A stretch of 35,919 bases of DNA from Rhodanobacteraceae bacterium. Lineage in GTDB: Bacteria; Pseudomonadota; Gammaproteobacteria; Xanthomonadales; Rhodanobacteraceae. The stretch is from the NCBI GenBank assembly GCA_003142815.1, contig PLNP01000057.1, forward strand, positions 21,379 through 57,297, read 5' to 3'. Under the pieces are notes generated by a model. That model was not told the DNA's origin. It searched no databases and saw nothing but the letters and a program-made list of their open reading frames with translations. This document shows positions 8,078-16,369 of this stretch, one piece after another. Every line of letters starts with the position of its first letter. Position 1 is the stretch's first letter. The position numbers and the translations under genes are program-made.

Positions 8078-8100
8078 CGAAAACGGGGTCAGAGTCACTT
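8078..8100. repeat. solitary end of the MITE-like element
   Basis: The motif CGAAAACGGGGTCAGAGTCA matches the left end of copy 2 and, inverted, the right end of copy 1. No second end is present nearby. It lies between the norB stop and the regulator start, about 20 bases upstream of the regulator ATG, so it forms that gene's leader. Confidence 0.65.
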
Positions 8101-8110
8101 ATTGGAGGAT

Positions 8111-10405
8111 TCAAACCGTTGTCGCGCGCACCCCAACATAGCCTTTGATCGCGGCGATGGTCAGTGGCACGGCACCGAAGATGATGAACACCAAGTCGCC
8201 GGGCAGGCGCAGCCATTCGATCAAACGCGTGGTATCGGTACCGGTATAGGCCAGGCTGCGCGCATGCCAGTAACCGTGCTGCACGACATCCCACACTTGC
8301 AGCACGCCGCCGGGGAACAGGCTCAGCGCGACCATCATCAACAGGCCAATGTTGGTGCCCCAGAAACCGACCTTGATGTATTTTTCGACACCCGGCCAGC
8401 GCGTGTCGTCGGTGGTTTGGCGCAGCACGAACACCATCAACGCGATCGCCAGCATGCCGAACACACCCATCATCGCGGCATGGCCGTGGTTGGGGGTAAG
8501 GATGGTACCGACTTCGTAATAACTGATGATCGGCAGGTTGATCAGGAAGCCGAACACTCCGGCGCCGATGAAATTCCAGAAGCCTACCGCGATCAGGAAA
8601 TAGAACGTCCACTTGTGCGGCACGGCGACCGACTTGCCGCAGACGTCGCAGTCGCCGCGGGTGGTGCGAACGAAATCCCAGGCATCCAGCGTCAGCAGAG
8701 TCAGCGGTACCACTTCCAGTACCGAGAACATCGCGGACATCGCCATGTTGAATTGGCTTTGGCCGGTGAAATACCAGTGGTGACCGGTACCGATGAGGCC
8801 GCCACCGAAGTACAGGATGGCATCCAGATAAATCACCCGCAGCGCGGTGTTGCGCCGGGTCAGGCCGAGCTGGAAAAACGTCAGTGCGACCACCGTGGTG
8901 GCGAAGAATTCGAAGAAGCCTTCCACCCACAGATGGATGATCCAGAAGCGCCAGGTGTCGACCACCGTGAAGTTGGTCTTGGCGCCGAAGAACAGTGCCG
9001 GGATGTAGAACACCGGGATCGCCAGCGCCGCATACAGGAACATCCGTGCCAGTGGCCGCGCTTCCGGATTGGCCACGCTGCGTGGCCGTGCCAGCCACCA
9101 CAACATCGCGAACCAGGCGAGCAGGCCAACCACCAGCAGGTATTGCCAGAAGCGGCCGATTTCCAGGTATTCCCAGCCCTGATTGCCGAACCAGAACCAC
9201 CAGTCGCCGAGTAGGCCGGACATGCCCGCCCACTCGCCGAGTAGGCTGGCTCCGATCACCAGCGCAAACGCGGCAAACAGCAAGTGGATCGCGGGCGCCA
9301 ACCAGCGCGGCTCATCAGCGCGTAGCGAGCGGCCCAGGAACAGCGCGGCGGCAACGTAAGCCGTGGCGATCCAGAAGACTGCCGTCTGCAGATGCCAGAT
9401 GCGCAGCAGATTGCTGGGGAAGATTTTTTCCAGCTGGAAGCCGTAGAAGCTGGCGGGATCCGCGCGGAAATGTGCGACGCCGCCGCCGACCAAGGTTTGC
9501 ATCAGGAACAACAGCGCCACCACCACGAAAAACTTCACCAGCGCACGCTGGCCGCGGCTGGCCTGTCCCGGAATCACTTGCGGGTGCACGTGATGACCGC
9601 GGGTGACCCAGCCCAGATAATCGAATTTGCCGAATGCCAGCAGAACCGCCGCGATGCCGCCGAGCAGGACCACCAGGCTCAGTGCGCTCCACAGCAATGC
9701 GCCCGGCGGCGGCCGATTGCCGACATCGGGATCGTAGGGAAAGTTGTTGGTGTAGGAGTAGTTGCTGCCCGGGCGATCGGCGACCGAGGCCCATGCCGCC
9801 CAGGTAATGAACGCGGTGAGCTGGTGCAGTTCGGCCGGATCGGTGATCAGGTCGGGCTTGAGTCCACCGTTCCTGGCCGGGTCGTGGAAGTAGTTTGTCC
9901 AGTAGCCGATCTGCTGGCGATAGGCCGCCGCTTCCGGCGCGGTCAAATGCAGTGTGTCGCTGGCCGCGTCATAGCGGTTGGTCTTCAACGTCACCGCGAC
10001 TTGAGCGCGGATCGCCGCGGCCTGCATCGGCGTCAGGTCGGCCACGGGTTTGCCGTATTGCTGCTGCGCCAATGCCGCGGCGGTGTCCTCGCCGATGCGG
10101 TGCAGCGCTTCGGCGGAATAGTCGGGCCCGAGGTAGGCGCCATGACCCCAGATGGTGCCGTTGTCCATCAGTCCATAGCGCAGGAACAGGGCCTGGCCGT
10201 TGCTGATGTCGGCGCCGGTCAACAGCGTGGCGCCGTTGCTGTCCACCACTTGGCCCGGTATCGGCGGCGCGTTGCGATAAGCCAGCGTGGTGACCGCAAG
10301 CAGGCCGGCAAAGCCGAGCACCATCACGATCAGTACCGAACGTATCCACCAGGGCGACAGTGGGGATTCTTCGGGTTCGTCCTTTGGCAGCGCGGCTTCG
10401 GTCAT
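8111..10405 (-). CDS. norB: quinol-dependent nitric oxide reductase (qNOR)
   Basis: The 764-aa inner-membrane enzyme reduces two NO to N2O with electrons from quinol, in denitrification or NO detoxification. The start is ATG 10405 with AAGGAGA nine bases upstream. The length fits the single-subunit qNOR type: the first roughly 240 residues correspond to a fused NorC-like region (one helix at 20-43, then a periplasmic domain without a CxxCH haem c motif), followed by a NorB core of about 12 helices. Haem and FeB ligands are visible: H338 (RIWHLQ), H491 with E495/E499 (HLWVEGFFEF), H542-H543 (GTGHHW), H640 and H642 (NHGHAAMMG). A CDVC pair (586-589) lies in a loop between helices. No accessory NorQ/NorD genes are nearby, as expected for qNOR. 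A dyad upstream may be an operator. Confidence 0.93.
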   Translation of the reverse strand: MTEAALPKDEPEESPLSPWWIRSVLIVMVLGFAGLLAVTTLAYRNAPPIPGQVVDSNGATLLTGADISNGQALFLRYGLMDNGTIWGHGAYLGPDYSAEALHRIGEDTAAALAQQQYGKPVADLTPMQAAAIRAQVAVTLKTNRYDAASDTLHLTAPEAAAYRQQIGYWTNYFHDPARNGGLKPDLITDPAELHQLTAFITWAAWASVADRPGSNYSYTNNFPYDPDVGNRPPPGALLWSALSLVVLLGGIAAVLLAFGKFDYLGWVTRGHHVHPQVIPGQASRGQRALVKFFVVVALLFLMQTLVGGGVAHFRADPASFYGFQLEKIFPSNLLRIWHLQTAVFWIATAYVAAALFLGRSLRADEPRWLAPAIHLLFAAFALVIGASLLGEWAGMSGLLGDWWFWFGNQGWEYLEIGRFWQYLLVVGLLAWFAMLWWLARPRSVANPEARPLARMFLYAALAIPVFYIPALFFGAKTNFTVVDTWRFWIIHLWVEGFFEFFATTVVALTFFQLGLTRRNTALRVIYLDAILYFGGGLIGTGHHWYFTGQSQFNMAMSAMFSVLEVVPLTLLTLDAWDFVRTTRGDCDVCGKSVAVPHKWTFYFLIAVGFWNFIGAGVFGFLINLPIISYYEVGTILTPNHGHAAMMGVFGMLAIALMVFVLRQTTDDTRWPGVEKYIKVGFWGTNIGLLMMVALSLFPGGVLQVWDVVQHGYWHARSLAYTGTDTTRLIEWLRLPGDLVFIIFGAVPLTIAAIKGYVGVRATTV

Positions 10406-10450
10406 GGCGATGTCTCCTTGCGTCGAAGCATCAGGCTGGATCTGCGCGGG

Positions 10451-10483
10451 GCATGTTATCTGAATCCATGCTTTGTCGATTCA
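10451..10483. promoter_or_regulatory. overlapping dyads upstream of norB, possible operator
   Basis: Two inverted repeats overlap 46-78 bases upstream of the norB start: GCATG-N11-CATGC (10451-10471) and TGAATC-N11-GATTCA (10461-10483). On the minus strand they contain TCGACA and GATAAC, weak -35/-10-like elements with short spacing. The spacing of the first dyad loosely recalls NsrR-type sites, but it does not match that consensus well. I saw no FNR/DNR box (TTGAT-N4-ATCAA). Confidence 0.3.
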
Positions 10484-10520
10484 GCATCCAGCGATCATGG
10501 TTCCGCGCGAACCTACGCGC

Positions 10521-10551
10521 ACAAAAAAGCCCGCCGATGGCGGGCTTCTTC
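10521..10551 (-). terminator. intrinsic terminator of rpmB-rpmG
   Basis: AAGCCCGCC (10527-10535) pairs with GGCGGGCTT (10539-10547) across a GAT loop. On the minus strand the stem is followed by TTTTTT. It lies about 45 bases beyond the rpmG stop and upstream of norB, separating the two transcription units. Confidence 0.9.
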
Positions 10552-10593
10552 GCTCGACTCCGAGCCTTCGAAGTCACGCGCTGCATGCGCGGA

Positions 10594-10758
10594 TTACTTG
10601 ATCTTGCCTTCCTTGTACGCCACGTGCTTGCGCACAACGGGGTCGTATTTCTTGACCTCCATCTTGCCCGGTGTGTTCTTCTTGCTCTTGTCGGTCGTGT
10701 AGAAATGGCCGGTGCCGGCCGAGGAGATCAGACGGATCTTGTCACGCTTGGATGCCAT
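10594..10758 (-). CDS. rpmG: 50S ribosomal protein L33
   Basis: The 54-aa product starts [20 protein letters not shown] and ends VAYKEGKIK, closely following the E. coli-type L33. No cysteine is present, so this is the zinc-independent (C-) form. AGGAGAG lies just upstream of the start. It follows rpmB after 13 bases, the usual rpmB-rpmG operon, and ends before a strong terminator. Confidence 0.97.
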   Translation of the reverse strand: MASKRDKIRLISSAGTGHFYTTDKSKKNTPGKMEVKKYDPVVRKHVAYKEGKIK

Positions 10759-10771
10759 GGTTCAGCTCTCC

Positions 10772-11008
10772 TCAGACCTTTTCGCCGCGCTTGCGCAGCT
10801 CGGCGATGACGACTTCAATACCCTTCTTGTCGATCGTGCGCAGCCCGTGGCAGGACACGCACAAGTGTACCCAGCGGTTCTCGCTCGGCACCCAGAAACG
10901 GCGTTCGTGGAGGTTCGGCAACCAGCGGCGCCGCGTCCTGTTGTTGGCGTGGGAAACACTGTTGCCCGATTGCGGGCCCTTTCCAGTGACTTGGCAGACT
11001 TTTGCCAT
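10772..11008 (-). CDS. rpmB: 50S ribosomal protein L28
   Basis: The 78-aa product starts [20 protein letters not shown], has the basic [18 protein letters not shown] stretch and ends [10 protein letters not shown]. Length and motifs are typical of L28, a large-subunit protein. The start at 11008 follows GAGAGG; an in-frame extension up to 11161 is not L28-like. First gene of the rpmB-rpmG pair. Confidence 0.97.
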   Translation of the reverse strand: MAKVCQVTGKGPQSGNSVSHANNRTRRRWLPNLHERRFWVPSENRWVHLCVSCHGLRTIDKKGIEVVIAELRKRGEKV

Positions 11009-11219
11009 TGCGAACCTCTCACTCAAGTGTTCCGTCCTTGGCCAGGACAGCGGCGGCCCAGCGGCGGCGGTGCGCCATGCGATGCTGGAAAGGCTTGGCC
11101 GGACGACGCGGGCGGACCGCATACCGGAATCCGCGTGCCCGAAAGGGCTCAAGAACGGCAAAGCTAGCCGCGCTTTATAACGGAATCAGGGGCTTGCGGC
11201 AAGTGGGGCGTGATTTCCC

Positions 11220-11299
11220 TGTAGGAGCGGCGCAGCCGCGACGCCCTTGGCGAAATGCGCCTTCGGGCCCAGGAATGTCGCGGTTGCGCCGCTCCTACA
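11220..11299. repeat. REP-type palindromic pair (TGTAGGAGCGGC family)
   Basis: Two 23-bp arms (11220-11242 and 11277-11299) are inverted copies with one mismatch; each starts TGTAGGAGCGGCGC when read inward. The 34 bases between can fold further (GCCCTTGGCG, CGCCTTCGGGC). Related units occur at 17851-17874 and 26249-26433. The right arm supplies the TAG stop of the glycosyltransferase gene. Such BIME-like units are common between genes in Xanthomonadales and Pseudomonas. Confidence 0.8.
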
Positions 11300-12011
11300 A
11301 CTCCTCGATTGCGGTGCGCTTGGAGCGCTTGATCAGCCAGCCAACGCCGCGCAGATCGGCAATCCCGACCAGCGCTCGGCCGAGGTTGTTGTATTTCGAC
11401 ATGCCGGAGCCGCGCGGTCGGTGGTTGACCGGGACGCTCAACACCTGCCAGCCGGCTCGCTGCATCAGCGCGGGCAGGAAGCGGTGCATGTGGTCGAAGT
11501 AAGGCAGATCGAGGAATGCTTCGCGCTCGAACAGCTTGATGCCGCAGCCGGTGTCCGGGGTGTCGTCGTGCAGTAGGCGGCGGCGCAGGCCGTTCGCGAA
11601 GCGCGAGCCGAGACGCTTGCTCGCACTGTCCTTGCGGTTGATGCGCCAACCCGCGAACAGCTTGATCGCGGCCGGCGACTCGGCACGCATCGCGAGCAGT
11701 TTCGGAATGTCGGCCGGGTCGTTCTGGCCGTCGCCATCGAGGGTCGCGATCCATGCGCCGCGCGCGGCTTTGACTCCGTTGCGGATCGCGGTGCTTTGGC
11801 CGCTCTGCGCGCCGTGCCGGATCACGCGCAGCTCCGGGTAGATCGCCTTCGCGTGGCTGAGTGCCGCGAGCGAGCCGTCTTTGCTCGCGTCGTCGACATA
11901 GACGATCTCGAAATACGCGCGGCCGCGCAGTGCGGCCGCGATCTCGGCGAGCAGCGGCGGGATGTTGCCCTGCTCGTTGAACACAGGCACGACGACGGAA
12001 AGTTCGGGCAT
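11295..12011 (-). CDS. GT2 glycosyltransferase, DPM1/DpgS-like
   Basis: The 238-aa protein starts MPELSVVVPVFNEQGN at ATG 12011. An upstream in-frame extension to 12410 is antisense to the neighbouring gene and not protein-like. It has the GT-A fold signatures of family 2: D40-D41 in YVDDAS, the DxD-type LDGDGQNDP (92-98) and the SGMSKYN segment near the C-terminus. There are no C-terminal membrane helices, so it resembles soluble dolichol/undecaprenyl-phosphate sugar synthases. It probably transfers a sugar from a nucleotide donor to a lipid-phosphate carrier at the inner membrane (inference). Its stop codon TAG lies inside the REP arm at 11277-11299. It follows the anti-sigma gene on the same strand after 136 bases. 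Confidence 0.8.
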   Translation of the reverse strand: MPELSVVVPVFNEQGNIPPLLAEIAAALRGRAYFEIVYVDDASKDGSLAALSHAKAIYPELRVIRHGAQSGQSTAIRNGVKAARGAWIATLDGDGQNDPADIPKLLAMRAESPAAIKLFAGWRINRKDSASKRLGSRFANGLRRRLLHDDTPDTGCGIKLFEREAFLDLPYFDHMHRFLPALMQRAGWQVLSVPVNHRPRGSGMSKYNNLGRALVGIADLRGVGWLIKRSKRTAIEEL

Positions 12012-12147
12012 CACGCTGCAAGGCCTTTCGCAGAAGGCGCGCATTATCGCCGATTGGCCTTGTGATGCTCGCGGACGCGCCGTCGCGTGTAGAGCAGATG
12101 CCGAAGGGGCAAGCCGTGTGTTCCGCCACGCGGGATGGAAGCCAGTG

Positions 12148-12879
12148 TCAGCGGCTGCCAGCCGCCACTTGTGCGGGTCCTTCGATCGCATCACGCCACG
12201 TGTGCTCGACCGCGTCGAAACGGTTGTCGGTCTGCGCGGCGAGGACCAGCGTTCCGTTCGCGATCGGCACCTCGCGACCTTGCATGCCGTCGCGGCGGAA
12301 ATCCGTGTTGGCGATGCTGCCATGGTCGACGACGTAGAGCACGCTGACTGGCGCGCCATTTTCCGGCATGACCATGTGCACCGACCGATAGGCGCCAATC
12401 GGGCATTCATGCACGTAGCTGACCTCGGTCGGCACCGACTTCAGATGCACGCCGCGATCGGCGAATGCGCGTTCGATCGAGGCCGCGGCCACCGGCGCGC
12501 GTAGTTGCAGCGCAGCGTGCTCGGGTCCATTGATGTGCGCGACGACGAGGTCGGCCAACGACGCAGGCGCGGCGCGCTCGTGGCGGACGACACCGATCGC
12601 GAGCGCCATGCACGCGGCCGCGGCGAGCGCGATCCAGCCGAAGCGCCGCGCGCTGGTACGTTGGTGCTGGCGCTCGCCGGTCAGTTGCGCCAGCAGGATG
12701 CGATCGGCGAGGCCGGTTGGAACCAGCACGGCCATGGCCTGCGCCAAACCGCTCTCGAATGCTTGCGCGCGCGCGTTCGCGTCGGTGCAAAACGGGCAGC
12801 TCTCCAGATGCTCGCGTGCGGCGCGATCGCTGATGCGCGGATCGCTGCCGAGCAGGCGGCGGAATTCAAGACAGTCCAT
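12148..12879 (-). CDS. anti-sigma factor-like membrane protein (DUF3379-type)
   Basis: The 243-aa protein starts at ATG 12879 and overlaps the end of the sigma gene by 14 bases. The N-terminal region has a zinc-finger anti-sigma pattern (C3, H24, C28, C31 in HLESCPFC). A single membrane helix spans about residues 81-99 (FGWIALAAAACMALAIGVV). The remaining roughly 140 residues would be periplasmic and contain a beta-rich region (ECPIGAYRSVHMVMP, VSVLYVVDHGS) like DUF3379 proteins. It probably holds the cognate ECF sigma factor at the membrane and releases it on an envelope signal (inference from domain layout and gene overlap). Confidence 0.75.
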   Translation of the reverse strand: MDCLEFRRLLGSDPRISDRAAREHLESCPFCTDANARAQAFESGLAQAMAVLVPTGLADRILLAQLTGERQHQRTSARRFGWIALAAAACMALAIGVVRHERAAPASLADLVVAHINGPEHAALQLRAPVAAASIERAFADRGVHLKSVPTEVSYVHECPIGAYRSVHMVMPENGAPVSVLYVVDHGSIANTDFRRDGMQGREVPIANGTLVLAAQTDNRFDAVEHTWRDAIEGPAQVAAGSR

Positions 12880-13429
12880 GCAGATGCGCCTCCTCGTCGC
12901 CGCCGTCGAGCAGCGCCTTCAATTTCTGCCGGGCGCGAAACACCTGTGTCATGACCGCCGCTTCGCTGAGTTGAAGCTGGCGCGCGATTTCCTCGCAGGA
13001 GAATCCACCGAGCACCTGCAGCACCAGCGGTTCGCGATATTTCGCGTCGAGCTTCGCGATCGCCGCGCGCAGCACCGCGTCCTCGCCGCGATGCTCGGGA
13101 CCCGGCGCGTTGTCGGGGAGTTCGAGCTCGCTGATATCGGTGGTCGGCATTGGTTTGCGTTCGTACAGGCGCGCGTGCTCGCGGCGCAGGATCGTGCTCA
13201 ACCACGCCTTGGCCGCGACGTTCTCGCGCAGTGCATCGAGCGAGCGCCACGCACGCAGGAAGGTTTCCTGGACCAGATCCTGCGCCAGCGCATCCTGGCC
13301 GCACAGCCAGTACGCGTACCGGTAAAGCTCGCCGGAATGCGCGCGCACAAGGGCTTCGAACTGCGGCTGGCGGTTGCTCACAGCTGCAGTAGACCGGGGA
13401 TTGCGGCCCTCGCTTGCAGAATCGGTCAT
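12866..13429 (-). CDS. ECF-family RNA polymerase sigma factor
   Basis: The 187-aa protein starts at ATG 13429 (MTDSASEGRN), with GAGG about 13 bases upstream; an in-frame ATG at 13501 is less likely. Region 2 covers about residues 24-70 (FEALVRAHSGELYRYAYWL, DLVQETFLRAWRSL) and region 4 about 120-172 (LDAKYREPLVLQVL, SCEEIARQLQLSEAAV, RARQKLKALL). Regions 1 and 3 are absent, as in ECF sigmas. Translational overlap with the anti-sigma gene argues for a sigma/anti-sigma pair. Sigma-E/RpoE-like stress control is likely but the regulon cannot be read from this window. Confidence 0.88.
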   Translation of the reverse strand: MTDSASEGRNPRSTAAVSNRQPQFEALVRAHSGELYRYAYWLCGQDALAQDLVQETFLRAWRSLDALRENVAAKAWLSTILRREHARLYERKPMPTTDISELELPDNAPGPEHRGEDAVLRAAIAKLDAKYREPLVLQVLGGFSCEEIARQLQLSEAAVMTQVFRARQKLKALLDGGDEEAHLHGLS

Positions 13430-13497
13430 GCGCGGGTGCGCCTCATCGAATCGTTCGCAAGGATCAAGGCGGTCCCGATACGACCGCGCGGCCGTTT

Positions 13498-14364
13498 TCA
13501 ACGCAGGTGTTCGAGGATACCTTCAAGCTCGTCGAGGCTGTGGTAATGAATGACCACCTTGCCACGACCGCTGCGCGTATGTGCGACGCTGACCCGCGTC
13601 GCCAGTTTCTCGGCCAGTTCGCGTTCGAGCGCGGCGATGTTGGGGTCGCGCGCGGCCGGTTTCTTCGCCGTCCCGCTCGATGACGCATCGAGCCGGCGCA
13701 CGGCTTCCTCCAGTTCGCGCACCGACCATTTCCTCGCTGCCGCTTCGCGTGCGAGCGCAACCGCACGCTTCTCGGGCAACGTCGCCAGCGCGCGCGCGTG
13801 GCCCATGTCGAGCTTGCGTTCGTCGAGCAGGCGTTTGATGTCAGCGGGCAGCTCCAGCAGGCGCAGCAGGTTCGACACCGCTGCGCGCGAGCGTCCGACC
13901 GCATCCGCAGCCTGCTGATGGGTCAGCTCGAATTCCTCGATGAGGTACGCGAGCGCCTGCGCTTCTTCCAGCGGCGAGAGATCTTCGCGCTGAATGTTCT
14001 CAACCAGCGCCATCGCCACGACGGCCTGATCCGCAACGACTTTCACCAGCGCCGGAATCTCGCTGAGGCCGGCCTTCTGCGCGGCGCGCCAGCGCCGTTC
14101 GCCGGCGATCAACTCGTAGCGGCCCGGCCCGATCGCGCGCACGACGACCGGCTGGATCAAGCCCTGCGCCTTGATCGACGACGCGAGTTCTTCGAGGCGC
14201 TCCGGATCCATGGTCTGACGCGGCTGGTATTTGCCAGGCTGGAGCGCGTCGACGGAAAGCGTGCGCAATTCACCTTCGTTGTCGGTCGTCGCCTGTGCAG
14301 CGTCGCCACCGAGCAGTGCGTCGAGGCCACGCCCGAGTCCGAGTCCGCGTTTCTTGGCTGCCAT
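13498..14364 (-). CDS. parB: chromosome partitioning protein ParB
   Basis: The 288-aa protein starts MAAKKRGLGLGRGLDALLGG at ATG 14364. It has the N-terminal ParA-interaction peptide, the CTP-binding ParB domain with GERRWRAA (88-95) and ENIQRED (122-128), the HTH that reads parS (about 149-170, HQQAADAVGRSRAAVSNLLR), and a C-terminal dimerisation domain (VVIHYHSLDELEGILEHLR). ParB loads at parS near the origin and works with ParA to segregate chromosomes. The start lies 11 bases after the parA stop. I found no full parS (TGTTTCACGTGAAACA) in the window. Confidence 0.97.
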   Translation of the reverse strand: MAAKKRGLGLGRGLDALLGGDAAQATTDNEGELRTLSVDALQPGKYQPRQTMDPERLEELASSIKAQGLIQPVVVRAIGPGRYELIAGERRWRAAQKAGLSEIPALVKVVADQAVVAMALVENIQREDLSPLEEAQALAYLIEEFELTHQQAADAVGRSRAAVSNLLRLLELPADIKRLLDERKLDMGHARALATLPEKRAVALAREAAARKWSVRELEEAVRRLDASSSGTAKKPAARDPNIAALERELAEKLATRVSVAHTRSGRGKVVIHYHSLDELEGILEHLR

Positions 14365-14375
14365 GCGTTGCGTTC

Positions 14376-15164
14376 CTAAGTGGCGTTCGCGATCGCGGCG
14401 GGCGCACGTTCGCGGCGCATCATCTCGCCGGCGAGGCCGAGATACGCGATCGCACCGCGCGATTCGCGGTCGTAGAGATTGATCGGCTTGCCATGGCTTG
14501 GCGCCTCGGCAAGACGCACGTTGCGCGGGATGATCGAGCGCAACACCTTGTCGCCAAAATACTTGGTCAGCTGCAACGAGACGTCGTTGCCAAGATTGTT
14601 GCGCGCGTCGTACATCGTGCGCAGCAGACCTTCGACCTCGAGCCCAGGATTGAGGCGCAGGCGCACCGCTTTGATCGTGTCGAGCAAGCTGGAGAGGCCT
14701 TCCAGCGCGAAGTATTCGCACTGCACCGGAATCAGCACACCATGCGCGGCGGTCAGCGCGTTGATGGTCAGCAGATGCAGGGTCGGCGGACAATCGATCA
14801 AGATGGTCTGATAGCGATCGCCGAGCTTGGCGATCTGCTCCTTCAGGCGGAATTCGCGCGCCAACGCATCCATCAGCTTCAGCTCGGCGGCGGTCAGATC
14901 CGCGTTGCCGGGCAAGAGATCGAAGCCGCCTTCGGTCGTTTGGATCGCTGCTTCGATCGTGGCTTCCTCAAGCAGCACTTCGCAGCCGTTTGGCTTGGCC
15001 GTGCGCTTGTCGACACCGGAGGCCATCGTCGCGTTGCCCTGCGGATCGAAATCGATCAGCAGCACCCTGCGCCGCGTCTCCGCGAGCGCGGCGGCGAGGT
15101 TGACCGCGGTCGTGGTCTTGCCGACTCCGCCTTTCTGGTTTGCAATCGCGATGATGCGCGTCAT
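14376..15164 (-). CDS. parA: chromosome partitioning ATPase ParA (Soj)
   Basis: The 262-aa protein starts MTRIIAIANQKGGVGKTTTA, with the deviant Walker A at 11-18 (KGGVGKTT), Walker A' LLIDFDPQGN and Walker B LIDCPP. There is no N-terminal HTH, so it is the short chromosomal Soj type that binds DNA non-specifically as an ATP dimer. Its ATG overlaps the rsmG stop as ATGA (4 bases), so rsmG-parA-parB are translationally coupled. Confidence 0.97.
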   Translation of the reverse strand: MTRIIAIANQKGGVGKTTTAVNLAAALAETRRRVLLIDFDPQGNATMASGVDKRTAKPNGCEVLLEEATIEAAIQTTEGGFDLLPGNADLTAAELKLMDALAREFRLKEQIAKLGDRYQTILIDCPPTLHLLTINALTAAHGVLIPVQCEYFALEGLSSLLDTIKAVRLRLNPGLEVEGLLRTMYDARNNLGNDVSLQLTKYFGDKVLRSIIPRNVRLAEAPSHGKPINLYDRESRGAIAYLGLAGEMMRRERAPAAIANAT

Positions 15165-15832
15165 GTTTGTGCAGCCAGCCCCTGATCGTCCGGCACGTCG
15201 GTCCGGACCCGCTTGATTACCACGACGTGGCGTTCCGCGTCCAAACCCGGCACATCGAGCGGGACGACCGCGTCGACATGAAACCCGGCCGGCAGCGCGG
15301 CCAGCTCATCCTGCGGGAAGCGGCCTTTCAATGCCAGCCAGACGCCTTCCGGCGCCAGCAGGGAGCCGCCCCAGCCGAGCATGTCGGCGAGGCTCGCGAA
15401 TGCGCGCGCGGTGATGCAGTCGAACGTGCCTTCGACCGCCTCGACGCGACGTTCCGCAACACGCACATTCGCAAGCCCCAACTCGCGCACCGCCGCGCGC
15501 AGGAAGCGCGTCTTCTTGCCATTCGAGTCGACCAGGGTCACCTGCTGCTGCGGCGCGACGATCGCGAGTGGAATGCCCGGCAAACCGGCGCCCGAGCCGA
15601 GATCGGCCAGGGTTCCACCGCGCACATAGGGCACGATGGTGAGGGAATCGAGCAGATGGCGCGTGATCATTTCGAGCGGATCGCGCACCGCACTCAGGTT
15701 GTAGGTCGCGTTCCAACGGGCAAGCAGATCGACATACGCGAGCAACCGCGCGATGGCGGCTTCGGGCAGATCGAGTTGGAGCGCTGCAAGACCCGCGCAG
15801 AGGCGCTGCCGCAGCGGATCGCGGTCAGCCAT
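15161..15832 (-). CDS. rsmG: 16S rRNA (guanine-527-N7) methyltransferase
   Basis: The 223-aa protein uses S-adenosylmethionine to methylate G527 of 16S rRNA. The SAM-binding motif DLGSGAGLPG is at 77-86, preceded by the family signature WNATYNLSAVRDPLEM (40-55) and followed by VDSNGKKTRFL and TARAFASL. Length is typical. In many relatives mnmG lies directly upstream; here its place is taken by a short SPFH gene. First gene of the rsmG-parA-parB cluster. Confidence 0.95.
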   Translation of the reverse strand: MADRDPLRQRLCAGLAALQLDLPEAAIARLLAYVDLLARWNATYNLSAVRDPLEMITRHLLDSLTIVPYVRGGTLADLGSGAGLPGIPLAIVAPQQQVTLVDSNGKKTRFLRAAVRELGLANVRVAERRVEAVEGTFDCITARAFASLADMLGWGGSLLAPEGVWLALKGRFPQDELAALPAGFHVDAVVPLDVPGLDAERHVVVIKRVRTDVPDDQGLAAQT

Positions 15833-15910
15833 GACGGTCGCAACGATACGGGGCGCGCAGTATCGGCGCGGACGCGCCGGAAATCCATCGCCTCGCGGGC
15901 GACCGCGTGC

Positions 15911-16369
15911 TCAGTCAAGCGCGTTGAGATCGACGCGCGCGATCAGCAGGCCGCGCTCGCGCAATTCCTCGTTCAGCGAGCGCTTCAGCCATTGGCGGCG
16001 TGCGTCCGCAGTCGCCGGTAGCGCCGCCGCGCCGCACAGGCGCCGCGTTGCCGCACGCAGCCGTTCCTCGACGTCCTCGATGACCACCTCGGCCCGCTCG
16101 GGATCGAGCACCTGGAAATAGACTATGGCGCGACCAGGCCGATCCGCGATCGTCAATCCCTCGACCGCTACCGCCGCGCCCGTGAGGCTGATCTTGTGCG
16201 CGACGCGTTCGACCAACGGCACGACCCAATGGGTCCCGGAACCGACCACCCGCACATGCCCCCCCATGCGCCGGAAGGTATAGACATGACCCTCCGGAAT
16301 GCGCCGCACCGAAGCGACAGCGAGCAGGGCAAGGGCGCAGAGCGCCGCGAGAATGATCGGAGATAGCAT
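15911..16369 (-). CDS. short SPFH/Band-7 domain membrane protein
   Basis: The 152-aa protein has an N-terminal membrane anchor (residues about 3-20, ILAALCALALLAVASV) and then an SPFH-like domain: RRIPEGHVYTFRRMGGHVRV, GTHWVVPLVERV, KISLTG, FQVLDPERAEVVIEDVEERL. It is about half the length of stomatin/HflK-type proteins because the long C-terminal coiled coil is missing. SPFH proteins scaffold membrane microdomains or proteases; the role of this short form is unknown. It precedes rsmG by 78 bases on the same strand. The start ATG 16369 has only a weak AGAG site. Confidence 0.7.
   Translation of the reverse strand: MLSPIILAALCALALLAVASVRRIPEGHVYTFRRMGGHVRVVGSGTHWVVPLVERVAHKISLTGAAVAVEGLTIADRPGRAIVYFQVLDPERAEVVIEDVEERLRAATRRLCGAAALPATADARRQWLKRSLNEELRERGLLIARVDLNALD

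Noticed and set aside
8102-9214. 370-codon frame antisense to norB
   Set aside because: The norB frame has all catalytic ligands; the antisense product is His/Glu-rich shadow sequence with no domain.
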